Assembly: GCA_963739395.1 (NCBI GenBank) | Contig: CAVUAE010000001.1 | Span: 930,001 to 994,000 of the forward strand | DNA: 64,000 bases | Source: RBG-13-51-18 sp963739395 | Lineage (GTDB): Bacteria; Chloroflexota; Dehalococcoidia; Dehalococcoidales; RBG-16-60-22 | Direction of reading: 5' to 3' | Shown: piece after piece, positions 1 through 8,040 of the stretch | Position numbering within the stretch: the first letter of the stretch is position 1 | Layout of the letters: every line of letters begins with the position of its first letter | Notes under the pieces: model-generated | What the model saw: the letters and a program-made list of their open reading frames with translations, nothing else | Told to the model about the DNA's origin: nothing | Databases searched by the model: none | Translations under genes and position numbers: made by a program

Positions 1-432
1 GATTATGAGAGGATGGACGCCAATCCGGACATGAAAAACCACTGGAAATTGGGTGAGAAGTTTTTCAAAATAGAATGGGTATGGGGTTTAAGCTATGTCA
101 ATGCCTACCATGCCCCGCATGGTATGGGGGACGAGGGGCTTTATTGGGGATTACGCCTGAATTACCCCCAAGGAGGGGATATCTGGAAACTTGACCTCTG
201 GACGGCGCGGGCGGAAGAGTACTTACCCTATCAACCCCGGCGGGATATGTGGGCCGACCGCTTAACCGATGATACGCGTTACAATATTTTAGAGATAAAA
301 GAAGCCGTCTGCATGCTGCCGGAATACGGTAAAAGCATCAAGTCCATCCATATTTACGAAGCGGTGCTGGAAAACGGCGTCAAGGGGCTCGATGCGTTCT
401 GGGAGTGGTGGAAAGGGCGGGAAGGTAAATAG
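1..432 (+). CDS. 3' part of an unidentified protein (5' end outside window)
   Basis: The frame is open from the first base of the window and stops at 430-432. An ATG at 13 is available, but the upstream codons are also open, so this is more likely the C-terminal part of a longer protein. The visible ~143 residues are rich in Trp, Tyr and charged residues, have no signal peptide or membrane segment, and end in a helix-like tail (FWEWW). The pattern of a short beta-strand (WKLDLW) followed by a helical region is loosely reminiscent of nucleotidyltransferase-fold proteins, but I do not recognise the family. It converges on the MATE gene with only 15 bp between the stops. Confidence 0.6.
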   Translation, partial: DYERMDANPDMKNHWKLGEKFFKIEWVWGLSYVNAYHAPHGMGDEGLYWGLRLNYPQGGDIWKLDLWTARAEEYLPYQPRRDMWADRLTDDTRYNILEIKEAVCMLPEYGKSIKSIHIYEAVLENGVKGLDAFWEWWKGREGK

Positions 433-447
433 TCCCATCGCCCCTTT

Positions 448-1821
448 TTACCAGGCTTTTTCCGGCTTATCGCCCGGCTTGCCCGGGTGCTTCTTGTATT
501 CCCGGTAAATAAAAACGTAAATAAGAGCAAAGCTTAAGATATCCGAAGCCGGCGCCGATACCCATACTCCCATTAGTCCCCAAAGATGACGGAAAAGGAA
601 AAGAAACGGGATAAAAATCAGAAACTGCCGCAACATCGATAATATTAAAGACTTCTTCCCCTGGGATAGTCCCTGGAATGCCGTTATAAACATAACCGTC
701 GGTCCGACAAACAGTATCGTAGAAAGCATAATGCGTAAAGCCGGTATTGCTTCCGCTGTTAAATCAGCATTATTACTAAAGATACCTACAATCCATGGAG
801 CGAAAATCACCATGATAAGGGTGAGAACTGCCAGAAGCACTACCATGCCCCAAGACGCTATTTTGACCCCCTGCCACAATCGTTTATAATTACCTGCGCC
901 GAAGTTATAACCAACGATAGGCATCAAACCGTTAGATACACCCATCACCGGCATAAAGGCAAAGTCCGATATGCGCATGACGATGCCGACGACGGCGATA
1001 ATCATCGAGCCGAAAGAAGAGAGAACTTTATTAAAAAGCAAGAAAGCCAGGCTTTCCAGCAGCTGTATAACAACCGTGGGAGCGCCGACACGATAGATAT
1101 CTTTCAAAATAGCCCAATCCGGGCGTAAATGGGCAAGCTTGATATGGTAAGCCGTTTTACCCGCCAGTAAGAAATATAGACCGAACAATGCCCCGAATGT
1201 TTGCGAAATAGCCGTACCCAGCGCTGCGCCAGCTACACCCATTTCCGGGAAGGGACCAATGCCGAATATCAACAACGGGTCAAGGATGATATTGAGAACC
1301 GTTGAAGAAATCATAATTATCATCGGTTTCACGGCGTCGCCGGAACCACGCAACAGGCTGGAAACATTCAAGGCAAACAGAATAAAAGGCGCGCCGTAAG
1401 AGGTAATCACCAGGTACTGCCGACTAAAATCCGTGATATCCGGCGTCGCTCCCAGTATGGGTAGTATTCTATCGGCAAAAAGAGAAACTACTGTTATAAA
1501 AATCAGTCCCCAAAGTACGCAGATAAAGAATATCTGCCCGGCGGCGCGATTAGCGGCATCGGGGTTTTTCTCGCCGAAACGCCTGGAAACAAGCGCGGCA
1601 ACACCAGTGCTCGTACCACCGCCGATAGCGTAATATAGTATCTGGAAAGGTATCACTATCGTCAGGGCGGCAATGGCTTCGTAGCCAATCCTCGTCACCC
1701 AGAGAGTGTTGACGATGTTATAAAGGCTTGTCGTAATAGTGGCAGCGATGCCCGGCATACTTAACTTTATAAGCAGTCTGCCTAGCGGCGCGTCACCTAA
1801 TCTTTTAGTATATTCCTGCAT
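448..1821 (-). CDS. MATE family multidrug/metabolite efflux transporter
   Basis: The 457-residue protein has the length and layout of a MATE (multi antimicrobial extrusion) transporter: about 12 hydrophobic segments in two homologous halves. The N-terminus carries the family pattern of an amphipathic start followed by a first helix ending in the SLYNIVNTLW region, and a second-half repeat with the VVGIVMRISDF and GYNFGAGN motifs typical of the MepA/DinF-like branch. Such proteins exchange Na+ or H+ for cationic or organic substrates across the cytoplasmic membrane. It stands alone, converging with the preceding gene. The start at 1821 gives a sensible N-terminus just before the amphipathic helix. 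The substrate cannot be read from the sequence. Confidence 0.93.
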   Translation of the reverse strand: MQEYTKRLGDAPLGRLLIKLSMPGIAATITTSLYNIVNTLWVTRIGYEAIAALTIVIPFQILYYAIGGGTSTGVAALVSRRFGEKNPDAANRAAGQIFFICVLWGLIFITVVSLFADRILPILGATPDITDFSRQYLVITSYGAPFILFALNVSSLLRGSGDAVKPMIIMISSTVLNIILDPLLIFGIGPFPEMGVAGAALGTAISQTFGALFGLYFLLAGKTAYHIKLAHLRPDWAILKDIYRVGAPTVVIQLLESLAFLLFNKVLSSFGSMIIAVVGIVMRISDFAFMPVMGVSNGLMPIVGYNFGAGNYKRLWQGVKIASWGMVVLLAVLTLIMVIFAPWIVGIFSNNADLTAEAIPALRIMLSTILFVGPTVMFITAFQGLSQGKKSLILSMLRQFLIFIPFLFLFRHLWGLMGVWVSAPASDILSFALIYVFIYREYKKHPGKPGDKPEKAW

Positions 1822-1989
1822 AATATAACCTTATGAAATCATACCTGTAAAACGACAATAAGAAATGCCAAAGCAGCGGATATATCGCTTTAAGACGGCG
1901 ATAGAACGAACGCTTTATTCAGCAGCATCCACGGCGGTGCCAGTATCTGTGACCAGTAACCCAGTTAAAAATAACAGCCCAAGGCTAGT

Positions 1990-2217
1990 TTATTCTTTTT
2001 TGTCTTTATCCTTATCACCCCACCAGGGCGGTCCACCCCACCAAGGCGGTCCACCCCACCATCGGCGGTGGTGCCAGAACCTGCCTATTACCCAGGACAG
2101 CCCGATGATGATAAGAACTGTCGGCCAGGTATATTGCCAGACAGAGCCGGATATTGTGCCCGTTGTTACCAGTAAAGCGATAACACCAACGGCGATAATT
2201 ATTGCCCCGAAAACCAT
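1990..2217 (-). CDS. small two-helix membrane protein with Trp/Gly/Pro-rich tail
   Basis: This 75-residue protein has two hydrophobic helices (about residues 2-20 and 28-44), then a WWGGPPWWGGPPWWG-type repeat and a Lys/Asp-rich end. A GGAGG ribosome binding site lies just upstream of the ATG on the minus strand. It resembles the short LiaF/DUF5668-type transmembrane units often found with envelope-stress genes, but the match is only architectural. The aromatic-Gly-Pro repeat is encoded by a near-perfect nucleotide repeat (around 2022-2058), which may expand or contract. After the stop the same frame stays open for another ~24 hydrophobic residues, suggesting the gene once ran on. Confidence 0.7.
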   Translation of the reverse strand: MVFGAIIIAVGVIALLVTTGTISGSVWQYTWPTVLIIIGLSWVIGRFWHHRRWWGGPPWWGGPPWWGDKDKDKKE

Positions 2218-2263
2218 ATTCCTACCTCCGTGTAAAAAACCTAAAAGTGCTTAACACAATATC

Positions 2264-2446
2264 TTACAACTTTAGCTCTGCGGCGTCAACAATTTGGATT
2301 TCTAACATGCGCACATCCGCCAGAATGCGGTCAACGTTTTTGACCACCGTCGGAATACCGTCGGCAATATTTTTTAGTTCTTCCGCGTTTTTACGGAGAG
2401 CTTTTATTTTACTTACCATGCCTTTAATATCATATTGCTGTGTCAT
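2264..2446 (-). CDS. small helical protein downstream of the CoA ligase
   Basis: The 60-residue product is predicted almost entirely helical (KIKALRKNAEELKN, then VVKNVDRILADVRML), possibly a short coiled coil. The frame can be extended to 2524, but an AGGAG box at the proper distance (7 nt) points to the ATG at 2446, so the longer version overlapping the upstream gene is unlikely. It lies 10 bp after the stop of the phenylacetate-CoA ligase-like gene and should be co-transcribed with it. No family is recognised and no function can be assigned. Confidence 0.6.
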   Translation of the reverse strand: MTQQYDIKGMVSKIKALRKNAEELKNIADGIPTVVKNVDRILADVRMLEIQIVDAAELKL

Positions 2447-2456
2447 CTTCATACTC

Positions 2457-3788
2457 CTAATGCGGCCGCTGGTCAAGGAATCGCCGGCTCTTGGTCTGTG
2501 ACCGCGGCAGACTCTCATAATCATGGAACTCGATATTATAACCGAGGTTGGTTGTTAACCGAAGTTGGTCGGTGAGTTTGGCTTTGATGGCGGCTTCATC
2601 CTTTTTATATTCCGGTAGTATTTCCACTTTCAGTGTGATGTCATCGATATCACCTTTTTTAGTGACGACCACCTGATATTCATTTCCGAGCTGCGGTATA
2701 TTTCTAACCACTTCTTCAATCGCCATCGGCGAAAGCAGCACGCCCTTAACTTTGGTAATGTCATCGGCGCGCCCCTGAATGCCGCCTTCCAGCAAGCGGA
2801 AAGTCCGGCCGCAGTCGCATTTTTGGGTGTTCCATTGGATTAAGTCTTTCACATCAAAGCGGATACAGGGCTGCGCTATACGCCCGAAAGTAGTAACCAC
2901 CATTTTACCCCGCCTCCCCGGCTCTTCGATGGTCTCGCCGGTATCAACGTCCTCTATCTCTACCAGATACATGCCTTCATTGACATGCAAGCCAGCCTGA
3001 TGGGTACACATCCAACCCCAGTGCCCGATTTCCGTGCTGCCCACCTGGTCATAGACTTTTGCCCCCCAGGCATCTTCCATTCTTTTACGCGTGGCGGGAA
3101 CGCTGCCGCCAGGCTCACCAGTGACGGTGATTTTACGGATATACAGGTCTTTGGGCGGGTCGATGCCCATACCGCGGGCGGTTTCCGCCATGCCCAAAAC
3201 ATAAGTAGGCGTAGCGCCCATCGCCGTGGCTTTAAGCTCCTGCATTTTAAGTATGCGCGCCTCGGTATTAAGGACGCCGCCGGGAATCACCTCGCAGCCG
3301 ATTTTCTCCCCAGCATAATGATATGCCCAGAAGGCGATAAAGATATTATAGCCGAAGGGCAGGAAAATACGGTCCATAGGACGGTAGCCCTGCGCCCACA
3401 TAGCGTAACAGTACGCCTCGGTGCTGAGTTCCCAGTCCTGCCACGTATCTGCCTGATAAATCGGTTGGCCGGTAGTGCCGCTGGTCTGGCGGTAGTCCGT
3501 CACCTGCTCCAGAGGCACGCTTAAAATATCACCGTAAGGGAAGTTATCCTTACCCGGTCCCTGCACGCTCCGCATCATCGCTTTTTCAATCTTAGGCACT
3601 TTTTTAATATCTTCGAACTTTTTCAGGTCGCCGGGCTCGATGCCGGCATCGCTGTAGAGCTTATGATAGAATTTAGAACGCTCGTAAGCCCAAGTAAAGA
3701 TTTCTTTAAATTTCTTGAACTGCAGCTGCCTTAGTTTTTCGCGTGGCATTGTTTCCAGGATGGGATTCCAATATACGCTGTCATTCAT
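2457..3788 (-). CDS. paaK: phenylacetate-CoA ligase family (PaaK-like) adenylate-forming enzyme
   Basis: This 443-residue protein matches the PaaK branch of AMP-forming acyl-CoA ligases, which activate aryl acetates or related carboxylates to CoA thioesters. Visible motifs are the phosphate loop TSGTTGQP (near residue 105), the A5-like motif YDQVGSTEIGHWG, the RFDVKDL motif and the C-terminal lid GRADDITKVKG. A CDCGR pair of cysteines is also present. I chose the ATG at 3788, preceded by AGAGG, over the GTG at 3812. It is divergent from the marR-led oxidoreductase operon, sharing a control region with MarR-type operators. Substrate is not certain; phenylacetate, indoleacetate or another aryl acid are all possible. 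Confidence 0.88.
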   Translation of the reverse strand: MNDSVYWNPILETMPREKLRQLQFKKFKEIFTWAYERSKFYHKLYSDAGIEPGDLKKFEDIKKVPKIEKAMMRSVQGPGKDNFPYGDILSVPLEQVTDYRQTSGTTGQPIYQADTWQDWELSTEAYCYAMWAQGYRPMDRIFLPFGYNIFIAFWAYHYAGEKIGCEVIPGGVLNTEARILKMQELKATAMGATPTYVLGMAETARGMGIDPPKDLYIRKITVTGEPGGSVPATRKRMEDAWGAKVYDQVGSTEIGHWGWMCTHQAGLHVNEGMYLVEIEDVDTGETIEEPGRRGKMVVTTFGRIAQPCIRFDVKDLIQWNTQKCDCGRTFRLLEGGIQGRADDITKVKGVLLSPMAIEEVVRNIPQLGNEYQVVVTKKGDIDDITLKVEILPEYKKDEAAIKAKLTDQLRLTTNLGYNIEFHDYESLPRSQTKSRRFLDQRPH

Positions 3789-3843
3789 CAAAAATACCTC
3801 TTCTAGTGACACATCAGGGGGTTTTTAAGTGTACTGCCTACTA

Positions 3844-3873
3844 ACTATAATCAAAACTAATCGAAAATGGCAA
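3844..3873 (-). promoter_or_regulatory. candidate promoter of the CoA ligase gene
   Basis: On the minus strand TTGCCA (3873-3868) and TATAGT (3849-3844) are separated by 18 bp, about 56 bp upstream of the chosen ligase start. The upstream MarR-type operator at 3910-3923 lies between this promoter and the divergent one. Confidence 0.5.
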
Positions 3874-3909
3874 GTAATTTGTTTAAGTGGTCATTTTGAA
3901 GCTAAATTC

Positions 3910-3923
3910 GTTCTATATGGAAC
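3910..3923. promoter_or_regulatory. MarR-type operator, copy 1
   Basis: The 14-bp imperfect palindrome GTTCTATATGGAAC has the half-sites GTTC and GAAC. A second copy differing only in the two central bases occurs at 3986-3999. Two such sites in the marR upstream region are what is expected of an autoregulated MarR dimer. Confidence 0.65.
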
Positions 3924-3955
3924 AAATATATAACCTTTTAGATGTGGTAATACAT

Positions 3956-3982
3956 TTGACAAAGGTCAATAATCGTTATAAT
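3956..3982 (+). promoter_or_regulatory. promoter of marR-oxidoreductase operon
   Basis: TTGACA (3956-3961) and TATAAT (3977-3982) are exact consensus boxes with a slightly short 15-bp spacer. They lie 55 bp upstream of the marR start and are flanked by the two operator copies, the second of which would cover the transcription start. Confidence 0.7.
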
Positions 3983-3985
3983 ATA

Positions 3986-3999
3986 GTTCTAGGTGGAAC
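3986..3999. promoter_or_regulatory. MarR-type operator, copy 2
   Basis: GTTCTAGGTGGAAC matches copy 1 in 12 of 14 positions and both are followed by A (GGAACA). It begins 4 bp after the -10 box, so bound protein would block initiation. Confidence 0.65.
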
Positions 4000-4036
4000 A
4001 TTTCTAAACTCCCCAGAGCACTTTTAGTATTGAATT

Positions 4037-4528
4037 ATGACCGTCAGCGAAGTAAGTAAAAGAACCGATAAAACCCCCCTGGGCACGTTATTATCCATCC
4101 TCACGTCCTTTGAGGTGCTGGCGCGCTACTTGGAAATCGAGCTGAAAGGCTATCAAGCCACCCTCATCCGCTTTAATGTCATGAGCGCCCTATTTAAAAA
4201 CGGCGGCGAGATGACGCCTTCGGAAATTGCTGAAGTTGTCTTCCGCGAAAAGAACTCGATAACAGCGGTGCTGAACACCATGGAAAAACAGGGAGTTGTC
4301 CGCCGCGAGCCTTCGACTAATGACCGACGTTCGGTAAAGGTGGTCATTACTGAAAAAGGCTGGAAGGAAGTTAATCGCCTTAGTCCGGTAGCCCAGGAGT
4401 TAAGCCGCGGGGCGCTAACCTGTTTGGATAAAGAAAAGGTCGAAGAACTAGTGGAAACAATGAGGACTTTACGGGAAAACCTTTTACCCAAAATCGTTAA
4501 GTCCTTAGCTAACGGAAAACATCAATAG
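4037..4528 (+). CDS. MarR family winged-helix transcriptional regulator
   Basis: The 163-residue product has the MarR layout: N-terminal dimerisation helix, a winged helix-turn-helix (about residues 55-105) with the recognition region FREKNSITAVLNTMEKQGVV, the wing signature REPSTNDRRSVKVVITEKG, and a long C-terminal helix. The DRR motif in the wing is the family hallmark. MarR proteins repress divergent or downstream genes until an aromatic or acyl-CoA-like ligand binds. It is the first gene before the oxidoreductase operon (20 bp gap) and divergent from the CoA ligase, so it probably senses the aryl acid or its CoA ester. The paired palindromes at 3910 and 3986 are its likely targets. Confidence 0.92.
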   Translation: MTVSEVSKRTDKTPLGTLLSILTSFEVLARYLEIELKGYQATLIRFNVMSALFKNGGEMTPSEIAEVVFREKNSITAVLNTMEKQGVVRREPSTNDRRSVKVVITEKGWKEVNRLSPVAQELSRGALTCLDKEKVEELVETMRTLRENLLPKIVKSLANGKHQ

Positions 4529-4548
4529 AAAGAGGGGATTATGTAACT

Positions 4549-5097
4549 GTGAAAGAAATTAGATTTCATGGAAGGGGCGGACAGGGAGCTGTGTTAGCCG
4601 CCAGGATGCTGGCAAGCGCCTTCGTGGCGGAAGGTAAATATGTCGCCAACTTCCCGATGTACGGCTTCGAAAGACGCGGCGCGCCGGTGGTGGCTTTTAC
4701 GCGTATCGATGATAAGCCGATACGTGAAAAAACGCAGATTTATACCCCGGACTGCCTGATAGTTATCGACCCCGGTTTATTGACCTTACCCACGCTTTTC
4801 ACAGGGCTGCAGAAAAACGGGGTATTCATTCTCAACAGCCCAAAAAAAGAACTCAAGCAGCCGAACGAGAACGTGAAAACCGGCGGTCTCGTCAATGCTA
4901 CCAGTATCGCCGTGCAGGAAATCGGGCGGGATATCCCCAATACCTGTTTGCTCGGGGCTTTTGCCGCGGCGACCGGCTGGCTGAAACTGGAATCGATACT
5001 AGCCTGTTTGTCGGACTATTTAAGCGGCGATATCCTCCAGCGAAATCTTAAAAGCGCCGAGCGAGGCTACAAGGAAGTGGAGGTAATCAAATGGTAA
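4549..5097 (+). CDS. 2-oxoacid:ferredoxin oxidoreductase, gamma subunit
   Basis: The 182-residue protein begins with the gamma-subunit signature RFHGRGGQGAV and has the usual length (~180). In the family this subunit contributes to the CoA and interface region of the enzyme that oxidatively decarboxylates 2-oxoacids to acyl-CoA while reducing ferredoxin. The start is a GTG at 4549 preceded by AGAGGGG. It overlaps the next gene by 7 bp, and the gene order gamma-delta-alpha-beta is the common four-subunit arrangement. Motif reading cannot separate pyruvate, 2-oxoisovalerate, indolepyruvate or phenylglyoxylate substrates. Confidence 0.92.
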   Translation: MKEIRFHGRGGQGAVLAARMLASAFVAEGKYVANFPMYGFERRGAPVVAFTRIDDKPIREKTQIYTPDCLIVIDPGLLTLPTLFTGLQKNGVFILNSPKKELKQPNENVKTGGLVNATSIAVQEIGRDIPNTCLLGAFAAATGWLKLESILACLSDYLSGDILQRNLKSAERGYKEVEVIKW

Positions 5098-5387
5098 TTA
5101 AGCATCAATGGATTTTTAAGACGGAAAGCCCGTGGTCGGACGCCAACCAGAAAATGCTGGTATTGGATACCGGCAGCTGGCGCACGGAGCGACCGGTGCT
5201 GGATAAATCAAAATGCAACTACTGCGGACTCTGCGCTCTGTACTGTCCGCCGCAGTGTATGAAAGATATGGGCGACCATTATGAAGCAAATCTGGCTTTC
5301 TGCAAGGGCTGCGGCATTTGCGCTCATGAATGCCCCAAGCAAGCCTACACCATGAAGCCGGAAGGAGAGTTCACCAATGAAGGCTAA
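5091..5387 (+). CDS. 2-oxoacid:ferredoxin oxidoreductase, delta (ferredoxin) subunit
   Basis: This 98-residue protein has two 4Fe-4S motifs, CNYCGLCALYCPP and CKGCGICAHECPK, preceded by a ~35-residue N-terminal extension. Together they form the 2x[4Fe-4S] electron outlet of the oxidoreductase. It overlaps the gamma gene at its start and the alpha gene by 11 bp at its end, so the subunits are translationally coupled. Confidence 0.94.
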   Translation: MVIKHQWIFKTESPWSDANQKMLVLDTGSWRTERPVLDKSKCNYCGLCALYCPPQCMKDMGDHYEANLAFCKGCGICAHECPKQAYTMKPEGEFTNEG

Positions 5388-6570
5388 AAAAGGCAAAGTA
5401 AGTGTCATGACGGGCAATGTGGCGGCGGCTAATATCGCCAGACTGTGCCGTCCGGAGGTTGTTGCCTGCTACCCTATTACCCCGCAGAGTGAAGTGGCGG
5501 AATCAATGTCGAGCTTCGTGGCGGATGGTTCACTGGATGCCGAAATTGTTGAGGTGGAAGGCGAAAACTCGGCGATGAATGTCGTCCTCGCCGCCAGCGT
5601 GGCTGGGGCGCGGACTTTCACCGCTACGTCTTCTTACGGTTTAGTTTATATGTATGACGCAATGATGCAGGCGTCCGGTTATCGGGCGCCGGTAGTTATG
5701 GTCAATGTTAACCGCGAGACGCCGGGCATACATGCTGTTTCTTCCGGCCAGCAGGACATGATATCAACGCGTGATTCTGGCTGGGTGCAAATAATTGTCG
5801 AAAACAACCAGGAAATTATCGACCAGATAATCATGGCTTACAGACTTGCTGAAGATTTCGACATACAACTACCGGTAATGGTGAACTACGACGGTTACTA
5901 TCTATCCTACCTTGCGGAGGCTGTCGAGATGCCTGACCAGGCAGATGTTGACGCCTTCCTGGCGCCTTTGAAAAACCAACCGCAGCGACCCCGCATCATC
6001 CCCGGAAAATCCACCGGCTGCGGCACACACGGTATCGAGATGGGTTATGTTGAAGCCCGCTATAAGCACTGGTCGGCACTAGAGAGAGCGAAGCAAAAAG
6101 TTGACGATATCGATAAAGAGTTCGGCGAATATTTCGGGCGGAGTTATGGCGGTCAGATAGAGGAATACCGCCTGGACGATGCCGATATCGCTATTGTTAC
6201 CTCCGGCAGCGCTGCCGGCACTGCTAAAACCGTCGTCGACGCCAAGCGTAATGAGGGGGTAAAAGTGGGGCTGGTGAAAATAAGATTGTTCCGTCCTTTC
6301 CCGGAAGAGCGGTTGACAAAGGCTCTTAAGGGTAAAAAAGCCATCGGCGTTATCGACCGCAGTGTCTGCTTCGGCTGGAAGTACGGACCGATGTGCACCG
6401 AGCTTAAAGCCATCACCCCGTCCATCGGCGCAGTGCCCATCTTAAGCTATATCGATGGACTGGCTAATTTAGATATTACTACCCCGCATATCAGTAGAGT
6501 GGTCGATGAAGTCAACGCCGCGGCAAAGGGCAAGGCTTACCAGGACGTAACCTGGATTCCGATGGAGTAA
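5377..6570 (+). CDS. 2-oxoacid:ferredoxin oxidoreductase, alpha subunit
   Basis: The 397-residue protein carries the alpha-subunit features: an N-terminal pyrimidine-binding domain with CYPITPQSEVAE and VEGENSAMNV (the glutamate that activates the thiamine diphosphate), a TSSYGL segment, and the transketolase C-terminal-like domain with VRLFRPFPEERL-type residues. Length is typical. With the beta subunit it forms the active site. The upstream CoA ligase and MarR regulator suggest a role in aryl-acid metabolism, as in the phenylglyoxylate oxidoreductase/phenylacetate-CoA ligase clusters of anaerobic degraders, but a FAD/NAD-binding subunit is missing here, so ferredoxin is the likely electron acceptor. 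That pathway assignment is inference. Confidence 0.93.
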   Translation: MKAKKGKVSVMTGNVAAANIARLCRPEVVACYPITPQSEVAESMSSFVADGSLDAEIVEVEGENSAMNVVLAASVAGARTFTATSSYGLVYMYDAMMQASGYRAPVVMVNVNRETPGIHAVSSGQQDMISTRDSGWVQIIVENNQEIIDQIIMAYRLAEDFDIQLPVMVNYDGYYLSYLAEAVEMPDQADVDAFLAPLKNQPQRPRIIPGKSTGCGTHGIEMGYVEARYKHWSALERAKQKVDDIDKEFGEYFGRSYGGQIEEYRLDDADIAIVTSGSAAGTAKTVVDAKRNEGVKVGLVKIRLFRPFPEERLTKALKGKKAIGVIDRSVCFGWKYGPMCTELKAITPSIGAVPILSYIDGLANLDITTPHISRVVDEVNAAAKGKAYQDVTWIPME

Positions 6571-6583
6571 TGAGGTAAAGAAG

Positions 6584-7519
6584 ATGGTAGAAGCAACTAA
6601 GAAAAGAAACAGAGTTTTTGATTACTACACTACCGAAGACCAGTTCTCCGGCGGCGTTGCCTGGTGTGCTGGCTGTCCGCTGGAATTAATCGCCAGGACC
6701 GTGCCCAAAGTAATGGGCAAGAACGTGGTCTTCGTCGGCACGCCTTCCTGCTCGGCGCCGGTTCTGCATGGACAAAACATCGGCGCCTGGCATAAGCTTT
6801 CCTATCTCGCCTGCGTCATGACGGGAGTCGCCTCCAGCGCCACTGGTTTATCCCGATATTTCCGTCGGACAAAGCAGGATGCTACGGTAGTCTGTTTTAC
6901 CGGCGATGGCTGTGCCACGGATATCGGCTTTCAAGTTTTAAGTGGTGCCGCCGAAAGAAACGAGCATATTATCTACCTGGCTTACGATAATGAAGGCTAC
7001 ATGAACACCGGTAACCAGCGTAGCAGCTCAACGCAAAAGGGCGCCGCCACCACTACGACGCCGGTGGGTAAGGTAGGCAAGGGCAAACCAACCGCCCAGA
7101 AAAATATGACGATGATTATGCTGATGCATAAGCCTAGATATATGGCTACGGCTAATCCGGCGTATCCGGAGGACTTCGCCAAGAAACTTCAGAAAGCTAA
7201 AGAAGCCGCCAAAGAAGGTTTTGTTTATCTGCATGTTTTCTCGCCGTGCCCGGTCGGCTGGCGTATCGACTCCAACATGGTTATCGAAGTCTGCCGCACG
7301 GCAGTACGTACCAACTGGTTCCCGCTTTGGGAAGCAGAAAACGGCAAGCCTAGGCTAACCGTAGAAGTTGCTAGTCCTAAACCGATAACGGAATTCACTA
7401 AATTGATGCGTAAATTCTCGCATCTTAAAGAAGACGGCATCGCCGAGTTACAGAAACAAGTAGATGAGCGTTATGCCCTGCTGAAAACACTGATTAACGC
7501 TTACGCCGAAAAAGCATAA
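6584..7519 (+). CDS. 2-oxoacid:ferredoxin oxidoreductase, beta subunit
   Basis: This 311-residue protein holds the thiamine diphosphate-binding motif GDGCATDIGF followed by DNEGYMNTGNQRSSST, and the cysteines that ligate the beta-subunit 4Fe-4S cluster (CAGCP near residue 30, a further Cys at about residue 55 and one in the FSPCPVGW motif). These are hallmarks of PorB-type subunits. It is the last gene of the operon, 13 bp after the alpha subunit, and is followed by a strong intrinsic terminator. Confidence 0.94.
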   Translation: MVEATKKRNRVFDYYTTEDQFSGGVAWCAGCPLELIARTVPKVMGKNVVFVGTPSCSAPVLHGQNIGAWHKLSYLACVMTGVASSATGLSRYFRRTKQDATVVCFTGDGCATDIGFQVLSGAAERNEHIIYLAYDNEGYMNTGNQRSSSTQKGAATTTTPVGKVGKGKPTAQKNMTMIMLMHKPRYMATANPAYPEDFAKKLQKAKEAAKEGFVYLHVFSPCPVGWRIDSNMVIEVCRTAVRTNWFPLWEAENGKPRLTVEVASPKPITEFTKLMRKFSHLKEDGIAELQKQVDERYALLKTLINAYAEKA

Positions 7520-7534
7520 TTAAATAAAACCGAG

Positions 7535-7578
7535 AGACCATCGCGGCGGAGTAATTCGCCCGGTGGTCTTTCTTTTTT
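7535..7578 (+). terminator. intrinsic terminator of the oxidoreductase operon
   Basis: A GC-rich stem opens with AGACCA at 7535 and closes with TGGTCT ending at 7569, with an inner CGGCG/CGCCC pairing. It is followed by a T-rich run to 7578 and lies 16 bp after the stop codon. Confidence 0.85.
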
Positions 7579-7595
7579 GGTTCAACGTGTCCAAA

Positions 7596-7634
7596 CCTCT
7601 CTCTTACTCTCCCTCTCCGTTGACAGAGAGGGAG
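7596..7634. repeat. left imperfect inverted repeat flanking the DUF559 gene
   Basis: This CT-rich sequence contains its own palindrome (CTCCCTCT ... AGAGGGAG). Its reverse complement aligns, with several mismatches, to 8041-8080 on the other side of the DUF559 gene. Confidence 0.6.
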
Positions 7635-7646
7635 ACAAAAGATAAT

Positions 7647-8039
7647 ATGATTGGAATGAGAAACCAAGATAAAAGATGGCATACAAATCCAGACTTATGG
7701 GAAAAGCTTAAGCCAATTGCTCGTGAGATGAGAGGTAAACAGACAGAAGCTGAAAGTCTATTATGGCAACACCTCCGCAGACATCATTTACGCGGTCTAA
7801 GTTTTAGGAGACAACATAGTATAGGTCAGTTTATCGTAGATTTTTATTGCGCTAAAGAACGACTAGTGATAGAGGTTGACGGCTCGCTACACCAATATCA
7901 AGTAGATGAAGATTTGATAAGACAGGAATTTCTAAAAAGTCTTAATCTAAAAATGTTACGTTTTACTAATGACTCCATACTGAATAGTATTGATAAAGTA
8001 ATAAAAAAAATAGAGTTTAATTTATCGAGCACCGACTAG
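7647..8039 (+). CDS. DUF559 protein (PD-(D/E)XK, Vsr-like endonuclease fold)
   Basis: The 130-residue product matches DUF559: an N-terminal helix with REMRGKQTEAESLLWQHLR, then FRRQHSIGQFIVDFYCAKERLVIEVDGSLH, which supplies the D...E-x-D residues of a PD-(D/E)XK core related to very-short-patch-repair endonucleases. The start at 7647 excludes an upstream extension with poor coding character. The gene is AT-rich relative to its neighbours and sits exactly between two inverted repeats, so it may be part of a small mobile unit. DUF559 genes are scattered in many genomes and their biological role is unclear. Confidence 0.88.
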   Translation: MIGMRNQDKRWHTNPDLWEKLKPIAREMRGKQTEAESLLWQHLRRHHLRGLSFRRQHSIGQFIVDFYCAKERLVIEVDGSLHQYQVDEDLIRQEFLKSLNLKMLRFTNDSILNSIDKVIKKIEFNLSSTD

Positions 8040-8040
8040 T

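Noticed and set aside
1865..2254. Plus-strand frame rich in HQGGPPHQGG
   Set aside because: It is the antisense of the Trp/Gly/Pro repeat in the small membrane protein, and has no ribosome site.
3789..3812. GTG start at 3812 for the CoA ligase
   Set aside because: AGAGG lies between this GTG and the ATG at 3788, marking the latter as the start.
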